A stretch of 59,156 bases of DNA from Thermoanaerobacterales bacterium (GCA_012840135.1 DUMA01000009.1:1-59156); one strand, 5' to 3'; counted from the first letter of the stretch, positions 37,311 to 46,258 are shown. The notes: generated by a model not told the origin, from the letters alone. A program made the numbers and translations.

Positions 37311-37751
37311 TTGAACTTTTATGAAAACAGCGAGCAAGCGGCTCTGCTGGCACTGGCCATTGCGCTCGGGCTTTTTGCCGGATTTCTTTTTGATATATAC
37401 CGCCGTATAAGGAATCTCATCGCCCCCGGTCCCCTGCTTACAGCCCTAGGAGATCTGGCTTTCTGGGGAATCGTCACCGCGGTGACATTTTACTCCCTGT
37501 TCAATCTGAACTCCGGTGAGGTGCGCGGCTATCTTTTCCTGGGTTTTTCAATCGGGCTCCTGTTTTATATATCCTGGATAAGCAGGCATGTCATAGCGGC
37601 CTTTGTGCTTTTTGACACCTTTGTAAGAAATAATTTTAAAAGGGCGTCTTACTCCCTGGGCCGATTAAAAAAGCAAAAGATCTTTGTTCTGCTGGCGAGA
37701 GTATGTTCCGATGCTAGGAGAATATTTATTAAGACGAGGTTCAAAAAGTAG
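37311..37751 (+). CDS. yabQ: Spore cortex protein YabQ
   Basis: 146 residues from TTG 37311 after AAAGGGGGTG (a GTG nine bases earlier overlaps the site). LLALAIALGLFAGFLFDIYRR, four or five membrane helices and a basic C terminus match YabQ, required for cortex formation. Directly follows yabP as in other spore formers. Confidence 0.9.
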   Translation: MNFYENSEQAALLALAIALGLFAGFLFDIYRRIRNLIAPGPLLTALGDLAFWGIVTAVTFYSLFNLNSGEVRGYLFLGFSIGLLFYISWISRHVIAAFVLFDTFVRNNFKRASYSLGRLKKQKIFVLLARVCSDARRIFIKTRFKK

Positions 37752-37821
37752 CAGGATTTTTCTGGAATAAGTCGAATTTTATATATATAACTATAAATGG
37801 TATATAAAAGGAGGCTTTAAG

Positions 37822-38106
37822 GTGGCTGCCAGAAAGAGATTTAAAATACGCCACCTGATCATTTTATTTTTTCTTGTCTATGTGATTTACACACTGGTGG
37901 TGCAGCAGCTTAAAATGATGGACCTTGCCCGTCAGGAGGCCGAACTAAGGCAACAGATCGAAATGGCCGTGCAGCAGAGGGAACAACTTAAAAAGCAGAT
38001 TCAGCTGCTTCATACCGACAGCTACATAGAAAAGGTGGCCAGAGATAAGCTGGGACTTGTAAAGCCCGATGAATACGTTTATAAAACTAACAAATCGGCG
38101 CCATGA
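37822..38106 (+). CDS. divIC: Septum formation initiator family protein, DivIC
   Basis: 94 residues; GTG start after AAAGGAGG. Basic N terminus, one membrane helix (LIILFFLVYVIYTLVV), a coiled coil (about 35-70) and the conserved end YIEKVARDKLGLVKPDEYVY of the DivIC/FtsB family. It bridges divisome components FtsL and DivIB. Position between yabQ and yabR fits. Confidence 0.93.
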   Translation: MAARKRFKIRHLIILFFLVYVIYTLVVQQLKMMDLARQEAELRQQIEMAVQQREQLKKQIQLLHTDSYIEKVARDKLGLVKPDEYVYKTNKSAP

Positions 38107-38182
38107 GCATTATTGACGAATATAGCAAGGTGCAGTATAATTATCGTATTGAAGGAAAATCTAAAGGAGGAATTCTTTAAGT

Positions 38183-38572
38183 ATGCCTGTTGAGGTAGGC
38201 CAGATAGTGGAAGGGAAGATCACGGGTATCACAAAGTTCGGCGCATTTGTAGAACTCCCGGGTGGTGTGACAGGGCTTGTCCATATTTCAGAAGTTGCTG
38301 ACAGTTTTGTAAAAGATGTCAAGGACTTTTTGAAAGAAAATGACCTGGTAAAGGTCAAGGTCATCGGGGTTTCCCAGGATGGCAAAGTCAGTCTATCCAT
38401 CCGCAAGCTCAAGGAAAACTCCCGCGACAGGAGGGCAAGAGAAAAGGACAACCTCAGTTTCGAGGATAAGCTGGCTAAATTTATGAAGGATAGCGAGGAA
38501 AGACTGCTGGATATCAAGAGAAGCCACGAAGCCAAGAGGGGTTCCTACGGGAGGAAGAGAGCACTTTATTAG
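38183..38572 (+). CDS. yabR: S1 RNA-binding domain protein, YabR-like
   Basis: 129 residues, ATG after AAAGGAGG. Residues 1-73 are one S1 domain (VGQIVEGKITGITKFGAFVEL, GLVHISEVAD, KVKVIGVSQDGKVSLSIRK); the tail is charged and basic. Length and position after divIC fit YabR (general stress protein 13 type). Confidence 0.92.
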   Translation: MPVEVGQIVEGKITGITKFGAFVELPGGVTGLVHISEVADSFVKDVKDFLKENDLVKVKVIGVSQDGKVSLSIRKLKENSRDRRAREKDNLSFEDKLAKFMKDSEERLLDIKRSHEAKRGSYGRKRALY

Positions 38573-38630
38573 CAATCATATTTTTATATTATGCTAATAA
38601 TCATATGAAATTGTACCAGTATTGAAATAT

Positions 38631-38654
38631 ATCCGGGGTAAATCCCGGATTTTT
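38631..38654 (+). terminator. Terminator after yabR
   Basis: ATCCGGG (38631-38637) pairs with CCCGGAT (38644-38650), followed by TTTT and a second T-run. It closes the yab cluster. Confidence 0.88.
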
Positions 38655-38708
38655 CAGTTTTTAAAGTTAATCTGGCTCACTTGGTTCAATCGATGGAGGG
38701 ATGTCTAG

Positions 38709-39692
38709 ATGAAAGTTGCTGTTATTGACATTGGTTCTAATTCCATAAGGCTTCTGGTGGCAAATTATGACGGAAAGTCCGTCATCCCGATCGAAAGGCA
38801 GCTCATAACTACACGACTGGGCCGAGGAGTGGCTGAAAACAAAATGCTGGATGAAACCTCCATGGGGGATACGCTGTCTGCCCTGGAGCATTTTAAAAAA
38901 AAGGCGCGGAACCTGGAATGTGATATAATACTGGCCCTGGCTACCAGTGCGGTGCGGGAAGCAGAGAACGGCAGGGATTTTCTACATATTATAAAAGTAA
39001 AAACCGGGATCGATGCGGAAATTATTTCTGGAGAGAAAGAGGCGTACCTTTCCTTTAAGGGCGCAATAGCGGGACTGGGCCTTGAAGGGCCGGCGCTGGT
39101 GGTAGATATCGGTGGAGGCTCAACGGAGCTTTGCCTGGGAGATAACACGGCTTTTAAAAGCACCAGCCTTCCCATGGGAGCGGTGCGTTTCACAAAAAAT
39201 TACCTTGTGTCGGATCCACCAACAATCGATGAGGTTTTGACAGCCTCATCGGCAGCGGCAGAGTTGCTTTCCGATTTTGCTGAGTATTTTAATAGGCATG
39301 TACAGGTAGAACACTTAAGGACAATAGGGATTATGCCGGAATCCGAGCCTTTCCGGACCTCCGGCAACAGTGATAGGTGCATAACCGCCGTAGGAGTAGG
39401 AGGTACTGTCACCACTCTGGCAGCCGTGGTGCAGGGTCTTGCGGTATATGACCCGGCAAAGGTTCACGGTTTTTCCCTGAAGCTGCAAGATGTGGAAGGC
39501 ATCTTTGAAAAGTTCTGCCGGTTGACCTTAGAAGAAAAGAAGAGTATTCCCGGCCTCATGCCTCAAAGGGCCGATATCATCACAGCCGGGACCCTCATTC
39601 TTCTGGGGATCATGCATAAATTAAATCTTCCCGCCATCAGAGTCAGCGAATCAGACCTTATGGAAGGATATATTATAGAAAATTTATCCTGA
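38709..39692 (+). CDS. Ppx/GppA phosphatase family protein
   Basis: 327 residues. Actin-like ATPase fold: VIDIGSNSIRLLVA (phosphate-1), ALATSAVREAENG, VVDIGGGSTELCL (phosphate-2), PMGAVRFT and VGVGGTVTTLAA. Of the short (about 300-aa) Ppx class, lacking the C-terminal HD domain. It should hydrolyse polyphosphate or pppGpp. It is also a usual neighbour of yabR in Clostridia, and stands just before the stressosome operon. Confidence 0.93.
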   Translation: MKVAVIDIGSNSIRLLVANYDGKSVIPIERQLITTRLGRGVAENKMLDETSMGDTLSALEHFKKKARNLECDIILALATSAVREAENGRDFLHIIKVKTGIDAEIISGEKEAYLSFKGAIAGLGLEGPALVVDIGGGSTELCLGDNTAFKSTSLPMGAVRFTKNYLVSDPPTIDEVLTASSAAAELLSDFAEYFNRHVQVEHLRTIGIMPESEPFRTSGNSDRCITAVGVGGTVTTLAAVVQGLAVYDPAKVHGFSLKLQDVEGIFEKFCRLTLEEKKSIPGLMPQRADIITAGTLILLGIMHKLNLPAIRVSESDLMEGYIIENLS

Positions 39693-39802
39693 GCCGTGGC
39701 TCTGTGGAGCAAACTTGAAGCGAGCGAAAAAGGGTTATCTATATCAATGACGCAGCACTTACCATCATGCATTTTTACTGGGAATCTCTAAAACCTAAAA
39801 AC

Positions 39803-39829
39803 TTGTTGATTTTTGTCCAAGATTATAAT
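39803..39829 (+). promoter_or_regulatory. Candidate promoter of the stressosome operon
   Basis: TTGTTG (39803-39808) and a perfect TATAAT (39824-39829), spacing 15 nt, with an overlapping AATAAT at 18 nt. About 60 nt upstream of the first gene in a 198-bp gap. Spacing is not ideal. Confidence 0.45.
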
Positions 39830-39890
39830 AATATCATTGTAAATAGAGAACTACAACTGAATTTTGCGAATACGGGAGGCTGCATTAATA

Positions 39891-40628
39891 ATGAAAGATG
39901 TTGTGATTTCAAGGCTCGGTGAACTTGTGGAAGGCCTGGCAAAAAAGGATGAACAAAAGAAGGCGTGGGAGGATTTTCTAGTAGAATTTGCCGAAGTTTG
40001 CGGAAAATCGGATTTAAAAGAAAAATTGAAAGCCCCCATTTCCAATCTCTTAGATCGTATAAGTGAAAAGGAACTGTCGGACGGCATAGAACTTTTGCAT
40101 GAGAAGTTAGACAATTTTCCTACAGTTGATGTCTACAAAGCAATCATAGAAGCGCTCGGAAAAAAGAATGATGAATATCTTGTAAAGATAGCAGAGCTCC
40201 GTGATGTTCTTTCTGAACTTTCGACCCCGATTATACATCTGTGGCAGGATGTGCTTCTTGCCCCTGTGATCGGCACGCTTGACAGCCAGAGGGCGCAGAA
40301 CATGGCTGAAAAACTTCTTGAGAACATTGCCGACACCAGGGCTAAAGTCGTAATTGTTGATGTGACTGGTGTGTCTATGATAGATACGATTGTTGGGGAA
40401 TTTTTAATTGAAATGTTTTCCGCCGTGAAACTTCTTGGAAGCGATGTTATTCTGACGGGCATAAAGCCGGAGATAGCCCATACCCTTGTAAAGCTCGGCA
40501 TTGATTTTAATATGGTTATTATAAAGCGGGACCTGGAAAGCGCGCTTAAGTATACTATAGGGAAGTTTTCGAAAGGCACCGAAAAAAAACAATCCAACAC
40601 AAAAAGAGGGGATATCGATGAAAACTAA
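39891..40628 (+). CDS. rsbR: RsbR-type stressosome co-antagonist
   Basis: 245 residues from ATG 39891 (GGGAGG upstream). The N-terminal 100 residues are helical, a variable sensory domain of unknown ligand; a linker helix (YLVKIAELRDVLSELSTPII) leads into a C-terminal STAS domain (VIVDVTGVSMIDTIVGEFL). The phosphorylatable Thr of RsbR STAS (T171 in Bacillus) is here T166, and a second Thr is in VILTGIKPEIA. RsbR and RsbS form the stressosome. First gene of a nine-gene cluster, overlapping rsbS by 11 bp. Confidence 0.9.
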   Translation: MKDVVISRLGELVEGLAKKDEQKKAWEDFLVEFAEVCGKSDLKEKLKAPISNLLDRISEKELSDGIELLHEKLDNFPTVDVYKAIIEALGKKNDEYLVKIAELRDVLSELSTPIIHLWQDVLLAPVIGTLDSQRAQNMAEKLLENIADTRAKVVIVDVTGVSMIDTIVGEFLIEMFSAVKLLGSDVILTGIKPEIAHTLVKLGIDFNMVIIKRDLESALKYTIGKFSKGTEKKQSNTKRGDIDEN

Positions 40629-40986
40629 GTTTACTATGGTTGTGCCGACGATAAAACTTTACGATTATCTGATTGTCCCCATACAGATTGAATTGGACGA
40701 TTTAACAATAGAAAAACTCCAGATGCAGCTGTTAAACGAAATAAGTGAGAAAAAAATCCGGGGAATAATTTTAGATGTCAGCATGGTGGATGTAATAGAC
40801 AGCTACATATCATTTGTGCTTTCGGAGACTGCCGCTATGGCCAAAGCCATGGGCTGCCATACAGTAATCTGTAAAATTCAACCACAGGTGGCGCTTACAC
40901 TTGCACAGATGGGCATAAAACTGAAGGATGTTTTTACAGCAAACAGCCTGGAAGGTGCTGTTGATATACTGAACCGGCTTGATTAA
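40618..40986 (+). CDS. rsbS: RsbS-type stressosome scaffold, STAS domain
   Basis: 122 residues, a stand-alone STAS domain: IKLYDYLIVPIQIELDD, IILDVSMVDVIDSYIS (Ser62 matches the phosphorylated Ser59 of RsbS) and a GCHTVICKIQPQVALTLAQM helix. RsbS sequesters RsbT until it is phosphorylated. GGGGATATCG before the ATG lies within the end of rsbR, so the two are translationally coupled. Confidence 0.93.
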   Translation: MKTKFTMVVPTIKLYDYLIVPIQIELDDLTIEKLQMQLLNEISEKKIRGIILDVSMVDVIDSYISFVLSETAAMAKAMGCHTVICKIQPQVALTLAQMGIKLKDVFTANSLEGAVDILNRLD

Positions 40987-41022
40987 ATGTTCGTTTGTGT
41001 TTTTAGTAACGGAGTGATGATA

Positions 41023-41478
41023 GTGGATGATAAAAATTTTAATGATATTGATATAAATATTAATGATTATGATATAGTTTTAAAGATAAAAGACGAAAAC
41101 GACATTGCAGTTTCCAGGCAGATGGCAAAAAGCTTTGCTCAGAAGAACAATTTTTCGCTTGCTGACGTTACAAAAATAGCTACGGCAGTATCGGAACTTT
41201 CAAGAAACATATACAGGTATGCAAAAGAGGGGTATATTTACATAAAAAAGAAAGAAACAGAGCCGGATAAAGATGTATCTATAGAGATTATTGCATACGA
41301 TAGAGGCCCCGGCATAGAAAATGTGGAGCAAGCCGTGGCCGGAGGCTATACAACGTCCGAAAGGAGTCTGGGTTTGGGATTGTCGGGTATCAGAAGACTT
41401 ATAGACAGCTTCTATATAAAGTCTGAAGTAGGGAAGGGTACTGTTGTGATGGCCGAAAAGAGGAGGCGTAGATTTTGA
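41023..41478 (+). CDS. rsbT: RsbT-type switch kinase
   Basis: 151 residues from GTG 41023, 8 nt after GGAG (an ATG at 41017 is too close). GHKL kinase with N box ATAVSELSRNIYRYAKEGYI, G1 DRGPGI and G2 SLGLGLSGIRRL. It phosphorylates RsbS/RsbR and, when freed, activates a downstream partner. In Bacillus that is the RsbU phosphatase; no RsbU is here, so its target may be a cyclase or the KaiC-like protein. It has a longer Asp/Asn-rich N terminus than usual. Confidence 0.9.
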   Translation: MDDKNFNDIDININDYDIVLKIKDENDIAVSRQMAKSFAQKNNFSLADVTKIATAVSELSRNIYRYAKEGYIYIKKKETEPDKDVSIEIIAYDRGPGIENVEQAVAGGYTTSERSLGLGLSGIRRLIDSFYIKSEVGKGTVVMAEKRRRRF

Positions 41479-42455
41479 ACGAAGGGCTGAAGGTTGATAT
41501 TGATATGGAAGCTGATCTGTTCATATTAGAGCATAAAATCAATAAATATTTGCAAAAAATCTGTTCGGACCTGCCTTCGGTCCCTCTTGTAAATTTAGTG
41601 GCAAGGGAACTTGCCACTAATATTTTAAAATACGGTGGAAAAGGTTTTGTTACTGTGAAAAGAGAGGGGTATAAGCTGATAGTTTCCGCTGAGGACGAAG
41701 GCATGACAAATCGTGAGGGCAAAATTGATAAAACCAAAAAAAGTCTTGGAATAGGGCTGGATGTTACTAAAAAGAACTGCGACAAGCTCGATATTGAGCA
41801 AAAACCAGGCGGAGGAATGGTTGTAAAGGCGGTGTTAAATCTTTCGCAGCAGCGTAAGGAAAAAGGCTTTGTTCTGCATGTGGGAGTGGCTTCAAAACCG
41901 CATTATCTGGAGGAAGACAATGGAGATATTTGCTTTTACAAAGAGTTGGGTGGCAAATATTTTTTGTTTGTTGCTGATGTGCTAGGCCACGGCAAAAGGG
42001 CCGGAGCTGTTGCAAAGGAGATTGAATTATACTTAAAAAATCTTAATGAGATACATATTGAAAAAATATATGCCGGTCTTGAAAAAATATTGCAGACCAC
42101 CCGCGGCTGCGCGGCTTTCTTGGCGGTTGTTTCCCGAAGTGGGCTCGAGTACTTGAACGTTGGCAATATAAAAGGCTGGCTTATAAATTCGGGTTCTGTA
42201 AGGAAATTAAATGGAGTGAATGGAGTTATTGGAAGAACACCTGTTAGACTAAAAATATTTAAAGAAATTTTATTCCCGGATTTTGTATTAGTTGTATGTA
42301 CTGACGGCATAAAAAAACGGCTTATTCAGGCAGATGATCTGAAATGGCTGAAAACGATGAAGACTGAGGAGGCAGCGAAAAAGATATTGCAGGAGTTTTC
42401 AATTAAAGAAGATGACGCAAGCGTTTTAATAGCAAGCGGAGGGGAATGGCTTTGA
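41475..42455 (+). CDS. Fused HATPase and PP2C (RsbX-like) protein
   Basis: 326 residues, TTG start overlapping the rsbT stop by 4 bp. Residues 1-130 are a second RsbT-like HATPase domain (ARELATNILKYGGKGFVTVK, DEGMT, SLGIGLDVTKK); residues 135-326 are a PP2C-type phosphatase of the RsbX/SpoIIE group (VADVLGHGKRAGAVAKE, VVCTDGIKKRL, EDDASVLIA). RsbX resets the stressosome by dephosphorylating RsbS/R. The kinase-like plus phosphatase fusion occurs in RST modules outside Bacillus. Confidence 0.88.
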   Translation: MNEGLKVDIDMEADLFILEHKINKYLQKICSDLPSVPLVNLVARELATNILKYGGKGFVTVKREGYKLIVSAEDEGMTNREGKIDKTKKSLGIGLDVTKKNCDKLDIEQKPGGGMVVKAVLNLSQQRKEKGFVLHVGVASKPHYLEEDNGDICFYKELGGKYFLFVADVLGHGKRAGAVAKEIELYLKNLNEIHIEKIYAGLEKILQTTRGCAAFLAVVSRSGLEYLNVGNIKGWLINSGSVRKLNGVNGVIGRTPVRLKIFKEILFPDFVLVVCTDGIKKRLIQADDLKWLKTMKTEEAAKKILQEFSIKEDDASVLIASGGEWL

Positions 42456-42657
42456 AGGATATAGAACTTTTTGTTACGGAGTATAAAAACTATCTTTCCA
42501 GATACATTTTAAAGGGAGGCCAGGACTTAAAGAGAGTATCGAAAGGGATCCACTGACGGGGATTTATGACAGGCTGACAATGAAAAACGTTATCAAAAAT
42601 TGGGTGAATGCTCAGGAAAAAAACCGCTTTTACAGCCAGCTGAATGGCAAAAAATAA
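42446..42657 (+). pseudogene. Collapsed GGDEF (diguanylate cyclase) gene
   Basis: An opening segment (KDIELFVTEYKNYLSRYIL, starts ATG 42446 or TTG 42452 behind GGAGGGG) ends early in TGA, but another frame continues LKESIERDPLTGIYDRLTMK and then, with about 120 residues missing, the C-terminal GGDEF end KNRFYSQLNGKK and TAA. A frameshift plus a large internal deletion have removed the active site. It lies inside the stressosome operon without disrupting it. Confidence 0.75.
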
Positions 42658-42688
42658 AAGGTTCAGGTATGACAAGGAGTGATTGTTT

Positions 42689-44413
42689 GTGAGCTTTTCA
42701 AATGGGATAGAGTTTTTTAAAAAACTAACCTCCCGAAACGAGCAGTTAGACTTTGATAATCTAAAGGAAGTCATCGACAGGCTGACGCAAGAATACATCG
42801 CCCGAGTTCGAACCTTATTGGGACAAACAGGGCAAGAAACAAACGAGGTAGAATGGAGGGAAGCAGTAAGCGACTTATTGGCTTTATTTACCGGAAAATA
42901 TGACAATGAACTCTTCGCACGGCGTATAAAATTTGGTAGAAAACTGGGCGCTGCAGAAATACCTCTTGAACAGCTGATAAAATTATATGATTCTTTATTT
43001 GATCGATGCTGTGACGAAATAGCTTCAGTTTACCAATTTTCGAAAGAAGAAATACAAATCGTAAGGTACGGTGCTAAATCATTGTTTATAGACTTTGGTC
43101 TGCAGCTTTTGGGATACGAAGGAGAGATGTTCAACACCAGGAGAGTGCTTTCAACAATAGATGTTCTGACAGGCCTTATGAGCCGCAGTAAGTTTGAGGA
43201 AAAGCTGCAGCTGGCAATCGAATTTGCCCAGAACACAAAAACAGAATTTTCTTTCTACTATATAGACATTGACAATTTAAGGCTCATTAACGATGTTTAT
43301 GGATACATCGTGGGAGATATTGTACTTAAAAATGTGGCCGATCATTTGCAGGAGGCATTGACTGATCCCTTTGTAGTCGCTCGCATAGGTGATGACGAGT
43401 TCGGGGTTATACTAATGGACGTAGGGCCTGCTGAAGCCCTGGCAAAGGCGCAGGTTCTATGCAAAAGTATTGCTGAGATGGAAATTAATCCCTTGGGTGA
43501 TGACGGCATTTTTATTACGAACAGCATTGGCGTTGCTTCATATCCTCACAATGGACAAGCGTTAGATGACCTCATGCTGGCTGCCGAGGTTGCTTATATA
43601 ACTTCCAAGAGGAAAGGAAAGAACCGGGCGCAGCTTTTAGATACGGTTAACGACAACATAAATCCTACTGTGGTTCACGAGAGAATTCTTATTTTGCGTG
43701 AAGCTCTAAGTTCGAAAGATAGTATAGTTCCTTTCTATCAGCCGATTGTAGACCTGGCGACTGGCGAGCCTATGGGTTACGAAGTGCTTGCTCGCGTGAA
43801 GAGAGGAGAAAATTTTCTTTCTGCCGGGCTTTTTGTTGATGCAGCAGAAAAATCCGGCCTTATGCAAGAAATTGGCGAAAGAGTCATAGAACAGGCAATG
43901 AAAGAAAAAAACAGCCCTTGGGCAAAAGACAAACTTTTCTTTATTAATTTTTCTATGCGTGAGGTGGAAAACCTGGATACTATACGGTTCTTGGCCGACC
44001 TTTTCAACCGTTATCAAATTGATCCTGAAGATATTGTTGCCGAAATTACAGAACGAGAAACCGTGAGAGATATTAATGCTGTGCATACTTTTGCCAAGGA
44101 GTTAACTGAACTCAGGGTGCGGCTGGCGGTAGACGATTTTGGCAGCGGTTTTTCTTCATTTCTTTATCTTCGTTACTTTGACTGCTATTTTGCGAAGATT
44201 GAGGGCTCTTTGGTGCGTGATATAACAAGGAGCGGACGTTCAAGAATGATAGTAGAAAATATGGCAAAGCTTTTGCAGAGGCTTTCAATAGAAGTAATAG
44301 CCGAATTTGTAGAAAACCGCGAAGTGGCTAAAATATTGGAAAACGCAGGCATCCGATTCGGACAGGGATATTATTTAGGAAAGCCGTCGCGGTGCCCTGG
44401 CAACGGAAGTTAG
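42689..44413 (+). CDS. Sensor-GGDEF-EAL c-di-GMP protein
   Basis: 574 residues from GTG 42689 (9 nt after AAGGAG). Residues 1-150 are a helical sensor whose ARRIKFGRKLGAAEIPLEQLI recalls globin-coupled or RsbU-N-like domains. GGDEF: VLTGLMSRSKFEEKL, then ARIGDDEFGVIL at 234-238, where GGDEF is GDDEF and the I-site is lost, so probably inactive. EAL: YEVLARV, NFS, ITERE, VDDFGSGFSSF, KIEGSLVRD, EFVEN and QGYY keep the metal and catalytic residues, so it is likely a phosphodiesterase. Confidence 0.9.
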   Translation: MSFSNGIEFFKKLTSRNEQLDFDNLKEVIDRLTQEYIARVRTLLGQTGQETNEVEWREAVSDLLALFTGKYDNELFARRIKFGRKLGAAEIPLEQLIKLYDSLFDRCCDEIASVYQFSKEEIQIVRYGAKSLFIDFGLQLLGYEGEMFNTRRVLSTIDVLTGLMSRSKFEEKLQLAIEFAQNTKTEFSFYYIDIDNLRLINDVYGYIVGDIVLKNVADHLQEALTDPFVVARIGDDEFGVILMDVGPAEALAKAQVLCKSIAEMEINPLGDDGIFITNSIGVASYPHNGQALDDLMLAAEVAYITSKRKGKNRAQLLDTVNDNINPTVVHERILILREALSSKDSIVPFYQPIVDLATGEPMGYEVLARVKRGENFLSAGLFVDAAEKSGLMQEIGERVIEQAMKEKNSPWAKDKLFFINFSMREVENLDTIRFLADLFNRYQIDPEDIVAEITERETVRDINAVHTFAKELTELRVRLAVDDFGSGFSSFLYLRYFDCYFAKIEGSLVRDITRSGRSRMIVENMAKLLQRLSIEVIAEFVENREVAKILENAGIRFGQGYYLGKPSRCPGNGS

Positions 44414-44472
44414 CGCAGCACAAGCTGCTGTGCTATAATATGGCTATAATATATGAGTTTGGAGGGATAATT

Positions 44473-44841
44473 TTGAATGATCTTGTTGACAACAAGGTCG
44501 AACGCTATGAAAATTTGCTGCGAGAGATGTGGGCTGCGTCTGAGAAGTACCTCGGGGCGTTTTCTGTTAAACTTTTGGTGGAAAGGGTTGTGTGGGATAT
44601 TTCTAGGGAGTATAGGGAAATAGAACTGCTGCACTACGATGAGGGCAGGATATCGTGTGCAGAAATAGCGGTCAGTATGAAGGAAAATCCAAACCTGCCG
44701 GTTGATGATATGTTCATGAAGTTTATTACCAGATATCTAGAAATTCTAGACAAGCTTATTGGTCGTGAAAAAACGGACAAAATAGCGAAGAAGCTGAAAG
44801 AAGAATTCGGGAATATTCCTTTTGACTCAAAGGAGGAATAA
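44473..44841 (+). CDS. Small helical protein of unknown function, KaiC-linked
   Basis: 122 residues from TTG 44473, 7 nt after GGAGGG (upstream extension overlaps the previous gene). All-helical, charged; key blocks are ENLLREMWAASEKYLGAFSV, KLLVERVVWDIS and KFITRYLEILDKLIG. I do not recognise a family. It ends 3 bp before the KaiC-like gene, so the two are almost certainly co-translated and may interact, perhaps as a regulator of the ATPase. Confidence 0.7.
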   Translation: MNDLVDNKVERYENLLREMWAASEKYLGAFSVKLLVERVVWDISREYREIELLHYDEGRISCAEIAVSMKENPNLPVDDMFMKFITRYLEILDKLIGREKTDKIAKKLKEEFGNIPFDSKEE

Positions 44842-44844
44842 GAG

Positions 44845-46248
44845 ATGGATAAATTGAAAACAGGAATTAAAAATCTTGATGGCATTCTTTCCGGCGGTAT
44901 ACCTGTGTATTCGCTGAACATTGTTTCCGGTTCTCCGGGCAGCGGAAAAACGATATTCGTTCAAAACATTATTTTTAACAGCGCAAGGAACGGTCTTAAA
45001 AGTTTATACCTGACTACTATCTCTGAATCACAATTCAAGATGGTAAGGCATTTACAGGAATTTGAGTTTTTTTCGGACGATTTCCTGGGGGACAAGTTTA
45101 TTTACGGTGATCTGGGAGCTGTTCTGCACAAACAGGGCACTGAGAAGGTTCTTGAATACCTTACCGAAATGATCAAAAGACATCAACCCAATATACTTGT
45201 AATCGACAGTTTCAAGGCCATAAGAGATATTTTTCCTGATGAGAAGACTTTTAAGGCTTTTGTTTTTGACCTGGCCGCTGCTTTATCGATATGGGAGGTT
45301 ACTGTGTTTCTCGTGGGCGAGTATGAAGAAAAAGAACTCACTCTCTTAAGTGAATTTGCTATCGCTGATGGGATTTTTCACCTTTACGGCCAGGAAGAAA
45401 AAAGGTTTCAAAAAAGGTATTTGCGTATTCTGAAGATGAGAGGTACCAATTTTGAACAAGGAGAGCATCTGTTTCAAATAAGCCCAGCAGGAATAGAAGT
45501 CTATCCGAGGATAAAGCCGAAGGGCGAAGAACTACAGTACGATGTCAAACCGGGGAAAAAAGGATTTGGAATCACAGGCCTGGACGAAATGCTGAATGGT
45601 GGATTTAGAGAAGGTACTATTACGCTAATTTCCGGCGGCACAGGCACGGGTAAAACCACTCTTGCACTTAAATTTTTACTGGATGGGGCTGAAAAAAACG
45701 AAAATGGGCTGTTTCTTTCTTTTGAAGAGCCGGTTTCCCAGCTTATAGATAGCGCCCGCCATCTGGGATGGGAGACGGATAAATATCTGAAAGACGGCCG
45801 CCTTGATATCAAGTTTATTTCTCCAATAGAACTGGACGTAGATAAACACGCTTTTGAAATACTGGACATGATCAGCAATAAGAAGATAAATAGGCTTGTT
45901 ATTGACAGCATATCTTCTTTTGAAAGCAGCGTTTCTGATATGCAAAAGTATAAAGATTATCTTTGGGCGATAGCACAGCAGATCAAAAGACGGCATATCA
46001 CTGCTATATTTACTGCACTAAACGAAGACCTCTTTTCGCCGGCTTCAGTAACAAAAAATCAAATATCTTTGTTAGCAGATAATATAATTATTCTTCGCTA
46101 CGTGGAAGAAAATTCAAGCATCAAAAAAGTTCTGGGAATCCTTAAAGCCCGCGGTACCAACCACGACAGAGACATTAGAGAATACGAGATTACCCCCAGT
46201 GGAATAAATGTTCTCGGAAAGTTAGATAAAGCAAACATGTTGAGATGA
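44845..46248 (+). CDS. Double-domain KaiC-like (RecA/RAD55) ATPase
   Basis: 467 residues with two KaiC domains. Domain 1: Walker A GSPGSGKT (29-36), NILVIDSFKAIRD Walker B, and RILKMRGTNFEQGEHLFQIS. Domain 2: GGTGTGKT (264-271), LFLSFEEPVSQLIDSAR, RLVIDSISSFE and KARGTNHDRDIREYEITP. The catalytic Glu pair (FEE) is present in domain 2, but domain 1 reads TTISES there, so the first domain may bind rather than hydrolyse ATP. It is shorter than cyanobacterial KaiC (about 519). No KaiA or KaiB is present, so a clock role is unlikely; related proteins act in signalling. Confidence 0.92.
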   Translation: MDKLKTGIKNLDGILSGGIPVYSLNIVSGSPGSGKTIFVQNIIFNSARNGLKSLYLTTISESQFKMVRHLQEFEFFSDDFLGDKFIYGDLGAVLHKQGTEKVLEYLTEMIKRHQPNILVIDSFKAIRDIFPDEKTFKAFVFDLAAALSIWEVTVFLVGEYEEKELTLLSEFAIADGIFHLYGQEEKRFQKRYLRILKMRGTNFEQGEHLFQISPAGIEVYPRIKPKGEELQYDVKPGKKGFGITGLDEMLNGGFREGTITLISGGTGTGKTTLALKFLLDGAEKNENGLFLSFEEPVSQLIDSARHLGWETDKYLKDGRLDIKFISPIELDVDKHAFEILDMISNKKINRLVIDSISSFESSVSDMQKYKDYLWAIAQQIKRRHITAIFTALNEDLFSPASVTKNQISLLADNIIILRYVEENSSIKKVLGILKARGTNHDRDIREYEITPSGINVLGKLDKANMLR

Positions 46249-46258
46249 GGTGGGTTAA

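Noticed and set aside
44845-46248. A circadian clock (KaiABC) locus
   Set aside because: No KaiA or KaiB gene is nearby and domain 1 lacks the catalytic glutamates; only a KaiC-like ATPase is supported.
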